Shown piece after piece: positions 36,857 through 44,841 of a DNA stretch of 64,000 nt (position 1 is its first letter; every line of letters begins with the position of its first letter). The translations under genes and the position numbers were made by a program. The DNA lies in NCBI GenBank assembly GCA_007556525.1, contig SWJS01000001.1, positions 588,346 to 652,345 on the forward strand. Reading direction: 5' to 3'. The stretch is from Lysobacteraceae bacterium CU05-9 (lineage in GTDB: Bacteria; Pseudomonadota; Gammaproteobacteria; Xanthomonadales; Xanthomonadaceae). Below the pieces are notes generated by a model. The model had not been told where the DNA came from. It saw nothing but the letters and a program-made list of their open reading frames with translations, and ran no database searches.

Positions 36857-37542
36857 GCGTGTCACCGACGTTGATGCAAAGCGCGGTGGCGATGGCGTCT
36901 CGCGACTTGTCGTTGTTGTGGCGCCGTCGTGGCGATGCGCTGCAACCGGTATGGTTCGCAATTCTCGTCGTCGTGTTGTTTGCGATCGCGATGAATGCGG
37001 ATGCGAATATTTTGACGCGCATTGCCGCCGGTGTGATTTGGGTCTGCGTGTTGCTCGCGAATTTGCTGTCGCTGGATCCGCTGTTCCGCAATGATCTCGA
37101 CGATGGCGTGATTGAACAATGGATGCTATCGCCGGTTCCGTTGGGATGGTTGATGGCGGTGCGGATCTTCATGCATTGGTTGTTGACGGCTGGACCGTTG
37201 TTACTGGTGACACCAGTGCTTGCGTTGCTGATGAAGTTTCCGGCGGAGCACATCGGATGGTTGATGCTGGCGTTGATCATCGGCTCGTTGTTGCAGTCGT
37301 TGATTGGAGCCGTCGTTGCCGCATTGACGATCGGCATCCGACGTTCGGGCATGTTGATGGCGCTACTGACGTTGCCATTGTTTGTGCCGATTTTGATTTT
37401 TGGATTGGCGAGCATTGAAGCTGCGGTACAAGGTTTGAATCCTTGGAACTCGGGATTGCTTCAGTTGCTTGCTGCGTTGGTTTTGGCGGTTGTACTGGCG
37501 CCCTGGGCGACCGCATCCGCGTTGAGGATTGCAATGACATGA
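36853..37542 (+). CDS. ccmB: Cytochrome c maturation ABC transporter permease CcmB
   Basis: A 229-residue inner-membrane protein with six hydrophobic segments. FRNDLDDGVIEQWMLSPVPLGW is the CcmB block near residue 85, and the length matches the family. It starts with GTG overlapping the ccmA stop by 4 bases and ends 4 bases inside ccmC. It is the membrane partner of CcmA. Confidence 0.93.
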   Translation: MSVSPTLMQSAVAMASRDLSLLWRRRGDALQPVWFAILVVVLFAIAMNADANILTRIAAGVIWVCVLLANLLSLDPLFRNDLDDGVIEQWMLSPVPLGWLMAVRIFMHWLLTAGPLLLVTPVLALLMKFPAEHIGWLMLALIIGSLLQSLIGAVVAALTIGIRRSGMLMALLTLPLFVPILIFGLASIEAAVQGLNPWNSGLLQLLAALVLAVVLAPWATASALRIAMT

Positions 37543-38297
37543 ATCCGGTTTTGCGTTGGTTTCACATGCTGGGCTCACCGCCCTATTTCAATCAGTTCGC
37601 GTTGAAGTGGACTCCATGGCTTACGATTGCATCGTTGATCTGCGGTGCCATTGGTTTGTATCTCGGCTTGTTCAATGTGCCTGCTGATTATCAGCAAGGT
37701 GACAGCTTCCGGATCATTTACATGCACGTTCCTGCTGCATCGATGAGCATGATGGTGTTCGCGGCGATGGCGTTTTATTCGTTCATTGCGATCGTGTGGC
37801 ACATCAAACTGTGCGAAATCCTCGCGATGGCTTGCGCACCGATTGGCGCCATGTTCACCGCAGTCACGTTGATCACCGGCTCGATCTGGGGCAAACCGAT
37901 GTGGGGCACCTGGTGGGTGTGGGATCCGCGGTTGACGACCGAATTGCTGCTGCTGTTCCTGTATCTCGGTGTAATTGCGTTGTATCAAGGCATTGAAGAC
38001 CGCCGCAATGCAGCACGTGCGGCTGGCTTCCTCAGCATCGTTGGTGTCGTGCTGTTGCCGATCATCAAATATTCCGTTGAATGGTGGAACTCGTTGCACC
38101 AAGGACAAACGTTTAGCTTTTTCGGCGCTTCGAAGATGGATCCATCGATGATGCAACCGATCATCTGGATGTTCATCGCCATCAACCTGTGGTTCTTCGC
38201 ATCGTTGTTGCGTCGTGCACGTGTCGAAAACCTCAAACGCGAATCGACCAAGTCCTGGGCGACCAAAGTCTTGATTGGTGAAGGAGAACAACGCTAA
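37539..38297 (+). CDS. ccmC: Haem exporter/handling protein CcmC
   Basis: A 252-residue membrane protein of the haem-handling family, which loads haem on CcmE. It shows six hydrophobic segments and the WWD domain MWGTWWVWDPRLTTELLLL near residue 120; histidines in YMHVPAAS and VEWWNSLHQG are the likely haem ligands. ATG 37539 overlaps the ccmB stop by 4 bases; a longer open frame inside ccmB is not used. Confidence 0.95.
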   Translation: MNPVLRWFHMLGSPPYFNQFALKWTPWLTIASLICGAIGLYLGLFNVPADYQQGDSFRIIYMHVPAASMSMMVFAAMAFYSFIAIVWHIKLCEILAMACAPIGAMFTAVTLITGSIWGKPMWGTWWVWDPRLTTELLLLFLYLGVIALYQGIEDRRNAARAAGFLSIVGVVLLPIIKYSVEWWNSLHQGQTFSFFGASKMDPSMMQPIIWMFIAINLWFFASLLRRARVENLKRESTKSWATKVLIGEGEQR

Positions 38298-38452
38298 TGG
38301 CAACATACGCTGCTTATGTTTGGTCTGCCCTCGCCGTGTTCCTGATTGGACTCGCCTGGGATTATTTCAGTCCTCTCTGGACACTCCGCAAGTTACTCGC
38401 TGACGCGCAACGCAAAGATGCACGCAACCGTGCAAGGAAAGTTTCGAAATGA
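38297..38452 (+). CDS. ccmD: Haem exporter small subunit CcmD
   Basis: A 51-residue peptide, too short for routine detection. It reads [19 protein letters not shown] at its N-terminus, one membrane helix, followed by a basic tail rich in Arg, Lys and Ala, as in CcmD. It stabilises the CcmABC-CcmE complex. It begins on the last base of the ccmC stop and overlaps ccmE by 4 bases. Confidence 0.9.
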   Translation: MATYAAYVWSALAVFLIGLAWDYFSPLWTLRKLLADAQRKDARNRARKVSK

Positions 38453-38916
38453 ACCCTACCCGTAAACGCCGCATGTATTTCCTGATTGGCGTGATTGCCG
38501 CTGCTTGCGTCGCGGCAGGTTTGATTGCCTACACGCTGCAGCAGAATGCAACGTTCCTTTTTACGCCTTCCGAGATCAAAGCCGGTGCGACGAAGGATGC
38601 AGAACGTTTCCGTCTCGGCGGCATGGTTGCGAAGGGTAGCTTCAAACGCGCCGAAGGCTCCATGGAATCTCACTTCGCGGTGACGGATGGTGATGCGCAG
38701 ATGCCGGTGGTTTATACCGGAATTTTGCCGGACCTGTTCCGTGAAGACCAAGCGGTGATTGCGACCGGCAAGATGCAGGGTGATACCTTCGTTGCCGAAC
38801 AAGTGTTGGCGAAGCATGACGAAAATTACATGCCGAAGGAAGTCGCTGACAAGATGGGCAAGGCCCACGTTAAACACGACGTGCAAGTTCCACCAACGGG
38901 TACACCTGCGCAATGA
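38449..38916 (+). CDS. ccmE: Haem chaperone CcmE
   Basis: A 155-residue periplasmic haem chaperone with one N-terminal membrane helix ([20 protein letters not shown]). The haem-binding histidine and tyrosine are in [14 protein letters not shown] (HxxxY). The ordered domain holds [13 protein letters not shown], the OB-fold region of CcmE. It overlaps its neighbours by 4 bases on each side. Confidence 0.95.
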   Translation: MNPTRKRRMYFLIGVIAAACVAAGLIAYTLQQNATFLFTPSEIKAGATKDAERFRLGGMVAKGSFKRAEGSMESHFAVTDGDAQMPVVYTGILPDLFREDQAVIATGKMQGDTFVAEQVLAKHDENYMPKEVADKMGKAHVKHDVQVPPTGTPAQ

Positions 38917-40880
38917 ATCCGATGATGCAATCGATGTTGCCCGAGATCGGACAGGTTGTTCTGGCGTTGGCGTTCCTGGTTTCGGCAGTCTTAATGACCG
39001 TGCCGATGCTCGGCGTGCATCGCAATCAATCTTCATGGATGGCGGTCGCTCGACCTGCGGCTTATGTGCAATTGGGCTGTGTGTTCATTGCGTATCTGAT
39101 CCTCACGTATGCGTTCGTCACGCAAAATTTCTCCGTCACCTACGTCGCGCAGAACAGTAACTCGCTATTGCCGATGATCTATCGCTTCACCGCAGTCTGG
39201 GGCGCGCATGAAGGCTCATTCCTCTTGTGGGTGCTTGTGCTGGCGGCGTGGACGGTTGCGGTTGCGATGTTTTCGAAGTCATTGCCGGAGCGCGTTTGGG
39301 CACGCGTTCTTGCAGTGAAGGGATTCATCTCGTTTGGCTTCCTCGCGTTCCTGATTTTCACGTCCAATCCATTTACACGAATTCTGCCGGCTGCTGCTGA
39401 AGGCCAGGATTTGAATCCATTGCTGCAAGATCCGGGGATGATCATCCATCCGCCGATGCTGTACATGGGCTACGTTGGCTTTGCGGTTCCCTTTGCGTTT
39501 GCAGTCGCCGCGTTGCTCGATGGCAAGCTCAATGCGCAATGGATTCGTTGGACACGTCCGTGGACGAATTTCGCGTGGGCATTCCTGACGTTGGGCATCG
39601 CACTCGGCTCGTGGTGGGCGTACTACGAACTTGGCTGGGGCGGTTGGTGGTTCTGGGACCCGGTAGAGAACGCAAGTTTCATGCCTTGGCTCGTTGGCAC
39701 CGCATTGCTTCACTCGCAAGCCGTCACGGAGAAGCGTGGCGAATTCCGCGGCTGGACGTTGTTGCTTGCGATCGCGGCGTTTTCGTTGTCACTGCTCGGC
39801 ACCTTCCTTGTGCGCTCGGGCGTGTTAACGAGCGTGCATGCGTTTGCGGCGGATCCGACGCGGGGTGTTTTTATCCTGTTGTTCCTTGCTTTGGTGATTG
39901 GTGGTTCGTTGGTGCTCTATGCATTGCGTGCACCGACAACGACAGCGACGACGAACACGTTTGGCTGGGTGTCTCGCGAAGGCGGCTTGCTGGTCAACAA
40001 CATTTTGCTGTCCGTGGCATGCGCGATGGTTTGCCTCGGCACGTTGTATCCATTGCTCGCTGACTCGTTGAACCTTGGCAAAATTTCCGTCGGCCCGCCC
40101 TACTTCGCGTTGATGTTCGTGTTGCTGATGGCACCGATGATCATCGTGATGCCATTCGGGCCATTCCTACGCTGGCGTCAGGAAAACGGTGCCGCTGTCA
40201 TGCGCACATTGGCGCCGTGGCTCGCGTTGAGCTTGATCGGTGGTGCCGTTGCTTACTTCGTGAGTTCACAGTCGCATTGGAAGGTTTTTGCGGGTGTTGC
40301 TGCTTCATTGTGGGTCGCGCTTGGCACGCTCGCTTACGCATTCCGTCAATGGAAGAAAACTAACGGCCGCCTCAACGCTGAAACCGTCGGAATGATCGTT
40401 GCGCACCTGGGTGTCGCAGTGTTCCTCGCCGGTGCGTTGCTGGTAGAAGCATTGAACAAGCAAACCGAAGTTGCAGTTGCTGCGGGCGAATCGCATCGTC
40501 TCGGCAAGTATGAGTTCACGCTCAATGAGATCCATGCCGAGGATGGCCCCAACTACAAAGCGCAAGTTGGCACGATTACCGTCAAGCAGTGCAATGGCGA
40601 TCGTTGTGACCGTCAAGTGACGGTGCTGCATCCGGAAAAGCGTGAGTATCTCGCTGGCAAGCAAGTGATGTCCGAGGTCGGCATCGATGCAAGTTTGATG
40701 CGCGATGTTTACGTTGCGATCGGCGAACCCCTCGGGAACGATCGCTGGGCATTGCGCCTGCAAATCAAGCCATTTGTACGTTGGATTTGGCTGGGCGCAT
40801 TGATCATGATGCTCGGTGGATTCATCGTCGTTTTGGATAAACGTTTCAAAATCAAATCGAAAGGAGAACCTACGCCGTGA
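38913..40880 (+). CDS. ccmF: Cytochrome c haem lyase subunit CcmF
   Basis: A 655-residue polytopic membrane protein that joins haem from CcmE to apocytochrome. The WWD domain [18 protein letters not shown] is near residue 245, and the conserved histidines in [10 protein letters not shown] and [18 protein letters not shown] are present. Length and about 14-15 membrane helices agree with the family. Confidence 0.96.
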   Translation: MNPMMQSMLPEIGQVVLALAFLVSAVLMTVPMLGVHRNQSSWMAVARPAAYVQLGCVFIAYLILTYAFVTQNFSVTYVAQNSNSLLPMIYRFTAVWGAHEGSFLLWVLVLAAWTVAVAMFSKSLPERVWARVLAVKGFISFGFLAFLIFTSNPFTRILPAAAEGQDLNPLLQDPGMIIHPPMLYMGYVGFAVPFAFAVAALLDGKLNAQWIRWTRPWTNFAWAFLTLGIALGSWWAYYELGWGGWWFWDPVENASFMPWLVGTALLHSQAVTEKRGEFRGWTLLLAIAAFSLSLLGTFLVRSGVLTSVHAFAADPTRGVFILLFLALVIGGSLVLYALRAPTTTATTNTFGWVSREGGLLVNNILLSVACAMVCLGTLYPLLADSLNLGKISVGPPYFALMFVLLMAPMIIVMPFGPFLRWRQENGAAVMRTLAPWLALSLIGGAVAYFVSSQSHWKVFAGVAASLWVALGTLAYAFRQWKKTNGRLNAETVGMIVAHLGVAVFLAGALLVEALNKQTEVAVAAGESHRLGKYEFTLNEIHAEDGPNYKAQVGTITVKQCNGDRCDRQVTVLHPEKREYLAGKQVMSEVGIDASLMRDVYVAIGEPLGNDRWALRLQIKPFVRWIWLGALIMMLGGFIVVLDKRFKIKSKGEPTP

Positions 40881-41449
40881 CTACGAAGCAAATCAATTGG
40901 CGCTGGCTACCTTTGTTGGTTGCATTGCTCGTTGGCATTTTGCTTGCGGCGGGTGTCTATCTCTCGCGTGAACCGAACCGGGATGCCTTGCCATCGACAT
41001 TGATCGGTAAACCATTGCCGCAATTCGCACTGCCAGATCTATTCCGCGAAGATCACATCGTGACGAACAAGGATTTCGCAGGCACTCCCTACTTGCTCAA
41101 CGTGTGGGGATCCTGGTGTCCGGAGTGCCGCGTTGAACATCCGGTGCTGACTAAATTTGCGGACACCAAACGCATACCGGTTGTTGGATACAACTGGAAA
41201 GACGAGAAGCAGGATGCCATGAAATGGCTCGAACAATTCGGTAATCCTTATTACAACGTGATCGTCGATCAGGACAGCAAGACGGCGATTGATTTCGGTG
41301 TGTATGGCGCGCCGGAGACGTTTTTGGTCGATGGCAAAGGCATTGTCCGCTGGAAGTATGTCGGACCGGTGACGCAAGACGTTATCAACAAACAAGTGAC
41401 TCCTCTGCTCGACCAGATCGATAAGGAAGCACCGGGATTGTTCAAATGA
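40877..41449 (+). CDS. ccmG: Thiol:disulfide interchange protein CcmG/DsbE
   Basis: A 190-residue thioredoxin-fold protein anchored by an N-terminal helix (LLVALLVGILLAAGVYL). The active site is WGSWCPECRVEHP, and YGAPETFLVDGKG is the cis-proline region. It reduces apocytochrome cysteines before haem attachment. It starts at GTG, 4 bases inside ccmF. Confidence 0.94.
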   Translation: MTTKQINWRWLPLLVALLVGILLAAGVYLSREPNRDALPSTLIGKPLPQFALPDLFREDHIVTNKDFAGTPYLLNVWGSWCPECRVEHPVLTKFADTKRIPVVGYNWKDEKQDAMKWLEQFGNPYYNVIVDQDSKTAIDFGVYGAPETFLVDGKGIVRWKYVGPVTQDVINKQVTPLLDQIDKEAPGLFK

Positions 41450-41901
41450 TGAAGCGATTGTTGCTGACGTTATTGTTGGCGTTTGGCGTATTCGCGTTCG
41501 GTGTGAATTCGCAGACGACGGTTGAGCCTCCACAATTCAAGTCGGCTGCTGAAGAACAACATTTCCATGAACTGCTCGCAGAGCTGCGCTGCGTGATGTG
41601 CCAAAATCAATCGCTCGCCGATTCCAACGCACAGATTGCGGTTGAGTTGCGCAAGGAAGTTTTGACGTTGATGCGCGAAGGCCGCAGCGACGATGAAGTG
41701 AAGGCATACCTCGTCCAGCGTTACGGTGAGTTCGTGCTGTATCGTCCGGTTGTCAGCGGACGCAACATTGCGCTTTGGATTGGACCGTTTGCGTTGCTTG
41801 CGATTGCATTGGGCGGACTGTGGTTTTGGCGACGTCAGCATCGCCCTGTTGCCGTGAACGAATCAACTTTGAATAACGACCAAAAGGATATCGACTGGTG
41901 A
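41446..41901 (+). CDS. ccmH: Cytochrome c maturation protein CcmH (N-terminal domain type)
   Basis: A 151-residue protein with signal peptide, the redox motif LRCVMCQNQSLADSNA and a C-terminal membrane helix (IALWIGPFALLAIALGGLWFW). It presents apocytochrome thiols to CcmG and CcmF. In E. coli the CcmH and CcmI parts are fused; here they are separate genes, as in most bacteria. Confidence 0.94.
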   Translation: MMKRLLLTLLLAFGVFAFGVNSQTTVEPPQFKSAAEEQHFHELLAELRCVMCQNQSLADSNAQIAVELRKEVLTLMREGRSDDEVKAYLVQRYGEFVLYRPVVSGRNIALWIGPFALLAIALGGLWFWRRQHRPVAVNESTLNNDQKDIDW

Positions 41902-42908
41902 TGACATTGGGTTTCGTGTTGTTGGCGCTGGCGATTGTAATTTTGGCGATGGCCATTTTGCTGCGGCCACTTGGCAATCGAATGCGTTTGCTGCCGATGC
42001 TTGGCGTCACGTCTGCCATGGCCGGAATGGTTGCATTGCTTTACATGATGATCGGCACACCTGCCGCGTTGAATCCGCAGCTGTCCCAACCGGCAACGAA
42101 CATCACCGATGCGATCGCTCAGTTGGAAGCGCGAGTTCAAGCGGCGCCGAAGGACACGAAGGCATTGGTATTGCTCGCGCAAGCCTACGCAACGACCGGA
42201 AAGCCTGAACTCGTGGAGCCGACCTTGGCGAAAGCCGTTGCTGCAGACCCTTCGAATGCCGATGTTTACGCAGAGGCCGCCGAGACGTTGATCGCCACGT
42301 CTCAAGATCGCAAGATCTCTGACACTGCGATGGGATACCTCAAACATGCGATCTCGTTGAACGCAAATCATCAGCGCGCACGTTGGTTCCTTGGCATTGC
42401 ACAACGTCAGCGCGGTGATGACAAGGGTGCGATCGAAACATGGACGTCTTTGCTTCCTTTGGTTGACCGCAGTGCGGGTGAAGCATTGCTGCTCGAGGTT
42501 AACGACGCACGCAAGAACGTTGGCATGCCTTTGCTGACTGACGACGCATTGAAACCGATCGCGAAGGAATCCGTCATCGTCGCCGTCGAAATTCCGGATG
42601 CAATTCGCCAAAAAGTCGGCAATGACGCAATTGTTTTCATCAGTGCGAAATCGAAGGATGGAAGTGGCATGCCGCTTGCTGCCAAGCGTTATTCCGTCGC
42701 CGACCTGCCATCCAAGATATTTCTCTCCGACAGGGATAGCCCGATGCCAACGGCGAAGCTTTCACAGGTCAAGGATGTCATCGTGACCGCGAAAATCTCC
42801 CTCACCGGTAGCGCAACGGCCGATGCTTCAGATCTACATTCGACAGAAGTCGAAGCCGCACCGGGGTCTGCGAAAGTGTCGACTCTACGCTTCGGAGATG
42901 CACCATGA
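41901..42908 (+). CDS. ccmI: Cytochrome c maturation protein CcmI (TPR)
   Basis: A protein of about 335 residues with two N-terminal membrane helices and TPR-like repeats (residues about 70-210, with KALVLLAQAYATTGKPELVEP and HQRARWFLGIAQRQRGD). The C-terminal part is a beta-rich domain (IFLSDRDSPMPTAKLSQVKD). It holds the apocytochrome C-terminus. I prefer ATG 41901, which shares one base with the ccmH stop; GTG 41898 is one codon earlier. Confidence 0.92.
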   Translation: MTLGFVLLALAIVILAMAILLRPLGNRMRLLPMLGVTSAMAGMVALLYMMIGTPAALNPQLSQPATNITDAIAQLEARVQAAPKDTKALVLLAQAYATTGKPELVEPTLAKAVAADPSNADVYAEAAETLIATSQDRKISDTAMGYLKHAISLNANHQRARWFLGIAQRQRGDDKGAIETWTSLLPLVDRSAGEALLLEVNDARKNVGMPLLTDDALKPIAKESVIVAVEIPDAIRQKVGNDAIVFISAKSKDGSGMPLAAKRYSVADLPSKIFLSDRDSPMPTAKLSQVKDVIVTAKISLTGSATADASDLHSTEVEAAPGSAKVSTLRFGDAP

Positions 42909-43993
42909 CCGAGTTCATTCCACCGGCATCGACGTTCATCGAATTGCCATCTCCGTTCGTGATGCGCAGTGGCGAGTCTCTGCACGGCGCCCGCATTGCT
43001 TATGAAACTTGGGGCACACTCAACGACGCGAAAGACAACGCGATCCTGATTCTTACGGGGCTCTCCGCAAGTGCGCATGCGCGCAGCAGCGAAGCCAACC
43101 CTGACAAGGGTTGGTGGGAGCCGATGATCGGAGCGGGCAAGGCGATTGATACGGATCGGTTCTTTGTCGTTTGCATCAACTCGCTGGGTAGCTGCAAAGG
43201 CTCTACGGGTCCAGCATCGATCAATCCGGCGACGAATGAAACCTACCGTCTTAGCTTTCCGAACTTGACGATCGAAGATGCTGCGGATGCGGCAGCGGCG
43301 GTGCTTGATGCTTTGCGCATTGAAGTCGCGCATACGGTCATCGGCGTTTCGATGGGCGGCATGACTGCGCTCGCATTGGTGTGCGATCACCCGCATCGCG
43401 TGCATAACCTTATCGACATTTCGGCGGCGGCAACGGCTCTCCCCTTCTCCATCGCTGTGCGCTCGTTACAACGGGAAGCCATCCGTCTCGATCCGAATTG
43501 GAGCAATGGCGAGTACAGCGATGAGACGTATCCGGAATCCGGCATGCGGATGGCACGCAAACTCGGTGTGATTTCTTATCGTTCCGCATTGGAGTGGGAC
43601 GGTCGATTCGGAAGAATCCGCCTCGATTCAGATGATGGCAATGTCGATCCCTTCGGCATGGAATTCGAAGTGGAGTCGTATTTGGAAGGACACGCAAGGC
43701 GCTTCATCCGCGATTTCGACCCGAATAGCTACCTCTACATGAGCCGCGCGATGGATTGGTTCGAGCGCACGCCTTGCTTGAGCAAAGTGGATCTCGACAA
43801 TGCACTGGTGATTGGCGTGCAGACGGATATTTTGTTCCCCGTCCAGCAGCAGGAACAAATCGCCACCCTGATCGCAGCATCCGGTACACCGACGCAATTC
43901 CTGTCGTTGCCGTCACCGCAGGGGCATGATGCGTTTCTCGTGGATTACGCGCGATTCTCGCCAGCCGTCGGGGATTTTCTCAAAAACCTATGA
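42905..43993 (+). CDS. MetX-family O-acyltransferase, probably serine (or homoserine) O-succinyltransferase
   Basis: A 362-residue alpha/beta-hydrolase acyltransferase. The catalytic triad is seen as GVSMGGMTAL (Ser), VIGVQTDILFP (Asp) and PQGHDAFLVD (His). The oxyanion block reads NSLGSCKGSTGPASINPAT, while classical homoserine acetyltransferases have NVLGGCQGTTGPSS-like sequence. The NSLGSCKGSTGPAS form is known for Xanthomonadales enzymes that succinylate serine for cysteine synthesis, so that is the likelier activity. Its start overlaps ccmI by 4 bases, so it is translated as the last gene of the ccm operon. Cysteine dioxygenase follows, which supports a cysteine role. The acyl donor and acceptor cannot be settled by sequence alone. 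Confidence 0.85.
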   Translation: MTEFIPPASTFIELPSPFVMRSGESLHGARIAYETWGTLNDAKDNAILILTGLSASAHARSSEANPDKGWWEPMIGAGKAIDTDRFFVVCINSLGSCKGSTGPASINPATNETYRLSFPNLTIEDAADAAAAVLDALRIEVAHTVIGVSMGGMTALALVCDHPHRVHNLIDISAAATALPFSIAVRSLQREAIRLDPNWSNGEYSDETYPESGMRMARKLGVISYRSALEWDGRFGRIRLDSDDGNVDPFGMEFEVESYLEGHARRFIRDFDPNSYLYMSRAMDWFERTPCLSKVDLDNALVIGVQTDILFPVQQQEQIATLIAASGTPTQFLSLPSPQGHDAFLVDYARFSPAVGDFLKNL

Positions 43994-43995
43994 CG

Positions 43996-44001
43996 TATAA
44001 T
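43996..44001 (+). promoter_or_regulatory. Candidate -10 box for cysteine dioxygenase
   Basis: A consensus TATAAT directly after the acyltransferase stop codon, 29 bases before the ATG at 44031. The -35 region (ATTTTC) is poor. A GAGG-like ribosome site (AAGAGGTCG) precedes the start. Confidence 0.35.
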
Positions 44002-44030
44002 CGGATTTAACCGCAAGAGGTCGAAACACG

Positions 44031-44633
44031 ATGAGCACCGAGTTTGAATTCCGGGGTAAGCAAAAGATGATTGACGCATTCGACAAAGCCGTCGAGCTGG
44101 GTTGCAAAGACGAAACCACCGACGCCATCCGTCAATCGCTCATCGAGATGTTCCATGATCCGGAAGTCGAACTTCCGGAATGCTGTTTCGAAAAAATCGA
44201 CGATCACTACGCCCGCCGCGAACTCTACCGTAGCGATTCGCACGGCTACTCCGTCGTCGCAATGACATGGGCTCCGCAACAAGACACGCCAATCCATGAT
44301 CACTCCGGTCTCTGGTGCGTTGAATCCGTGTGGCAAGGCGAACTCGAAATCACGCCGTACGAATTAATCGAGAAAAATGGCGACACCGATTATTGCTTCC
44401 GCAAAACGCCGTGCTTGAACGCAACAGTCGGCAGCGCAGGCAAACTCATTCCACCGCACGAATATCACACGATCCATAACCTCAAGCCGGATTCTGCAAT
44501 CTCGTTGCACATCTACGAAAAGCCAATGGTCCAAAGCGCGGTCTTCATTCCTGCCGCCGACTCGGATCTGGACGGTGCGAATGCGGACATCTGGACACGT
44601 AAGGAATGCAAGGTCCTGACGACGGACTGCTAA
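44031..44633 (+). CDS. Cysteine dioxygenase (type I cupin)
   Basis: A 200-residue non-haem iron dioxygenase that oxidises cysteine to cysteine sulfinate. The iron ligands are in TPIHDHSGLWC (two His) and PHEYHTIHNL (third His). The tyrosine of SLHIYEKP matches mammalian Tyr157, and the Cys in HDHSGLWC sits where mammalian Cys93 forms the Cys-Tyr cofactor; most bacterial forms have Gly there. YARRELYRSD gives the substrate-binding arginine. It follows the serine acyltransferase, so synthesis and breakdown of cysteine are side by side. Confidence 0.9.
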   Translation: MSTEFEFRGKQKMIDAFDKAVELGCKDETTDAIRQSLIEMFHDPEVELPECCFEKIDDHYARRELYRSDSHGYSVVAMTWAPQQDTPIHDHSGLWCVESVWQGELEITPYELIEKNGDTDYCFRKTPCLNATVGSAGKLIPPHEYHTIHNLKPDSAISLHIYEKPMVQSAVFIPAADSDLDGANADIWTRKECKVLTTDC

Positions 44634-44654
44634 TTCTGATCTCTGAGAAGAGAA

Positions 44655-44703
44655 ATGGGAAATGGGCGTGCGACGGTTTGTGCACCCTTTTCGTTTTTCC
44701 CAT
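44655..44703. terminator. Bidirectional terminator after cysteine dioxygenase
   Basis: ATGGGAAA and TTTCCCAT form the outer stem, with an imperfect inner GGGCGTGC/GTGCACCC stem and a T-rich 3' side on the plus strand. It lies between convergent genes. Confidence 0.65.
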
Positions 44704-44739
44704 CTCCCTTTTCAAGAATTCAGAGAATAGATTTCAGGG

Positions 44740-44841
44740 TTAAGAGAGATATCCGTAAACAATGTAAAGCAGCAACGCCGATGCAAGGCAAACTGCAATC
44801 ATCAAAAACAAGCCGCCAAGACGGCGATTTCGATCGTCCAT
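44740..44841 (-). CDS. Small membrane peptide (33 residues), coupled to the glutamate synthase-domain gene
   Basis: The open frame starts at the ATG that directly follows the stop codon of the upstream gene (TGA then ATG, no gap), behind a GGTGA sequence 4 bases before the ATG. The product begins MDDRNRRLGGLF and has one hydrophobic helix (residues about 10-30: LFLMIAVCLASALLLYIVYG), ending in YLS. Basic and acidic residues precede the helix. No homologue is known to me. It is too short for automatic calling and could be chance, but the exact junction and the typical membrane-peptide pattern support it. It ends 37 bases before the terminator hairpin that follows. Confidence 0.6.
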   Translation of the reverse strand: MDDRNRRLGGLFLMIAVCLASALLLYIVYGYLS

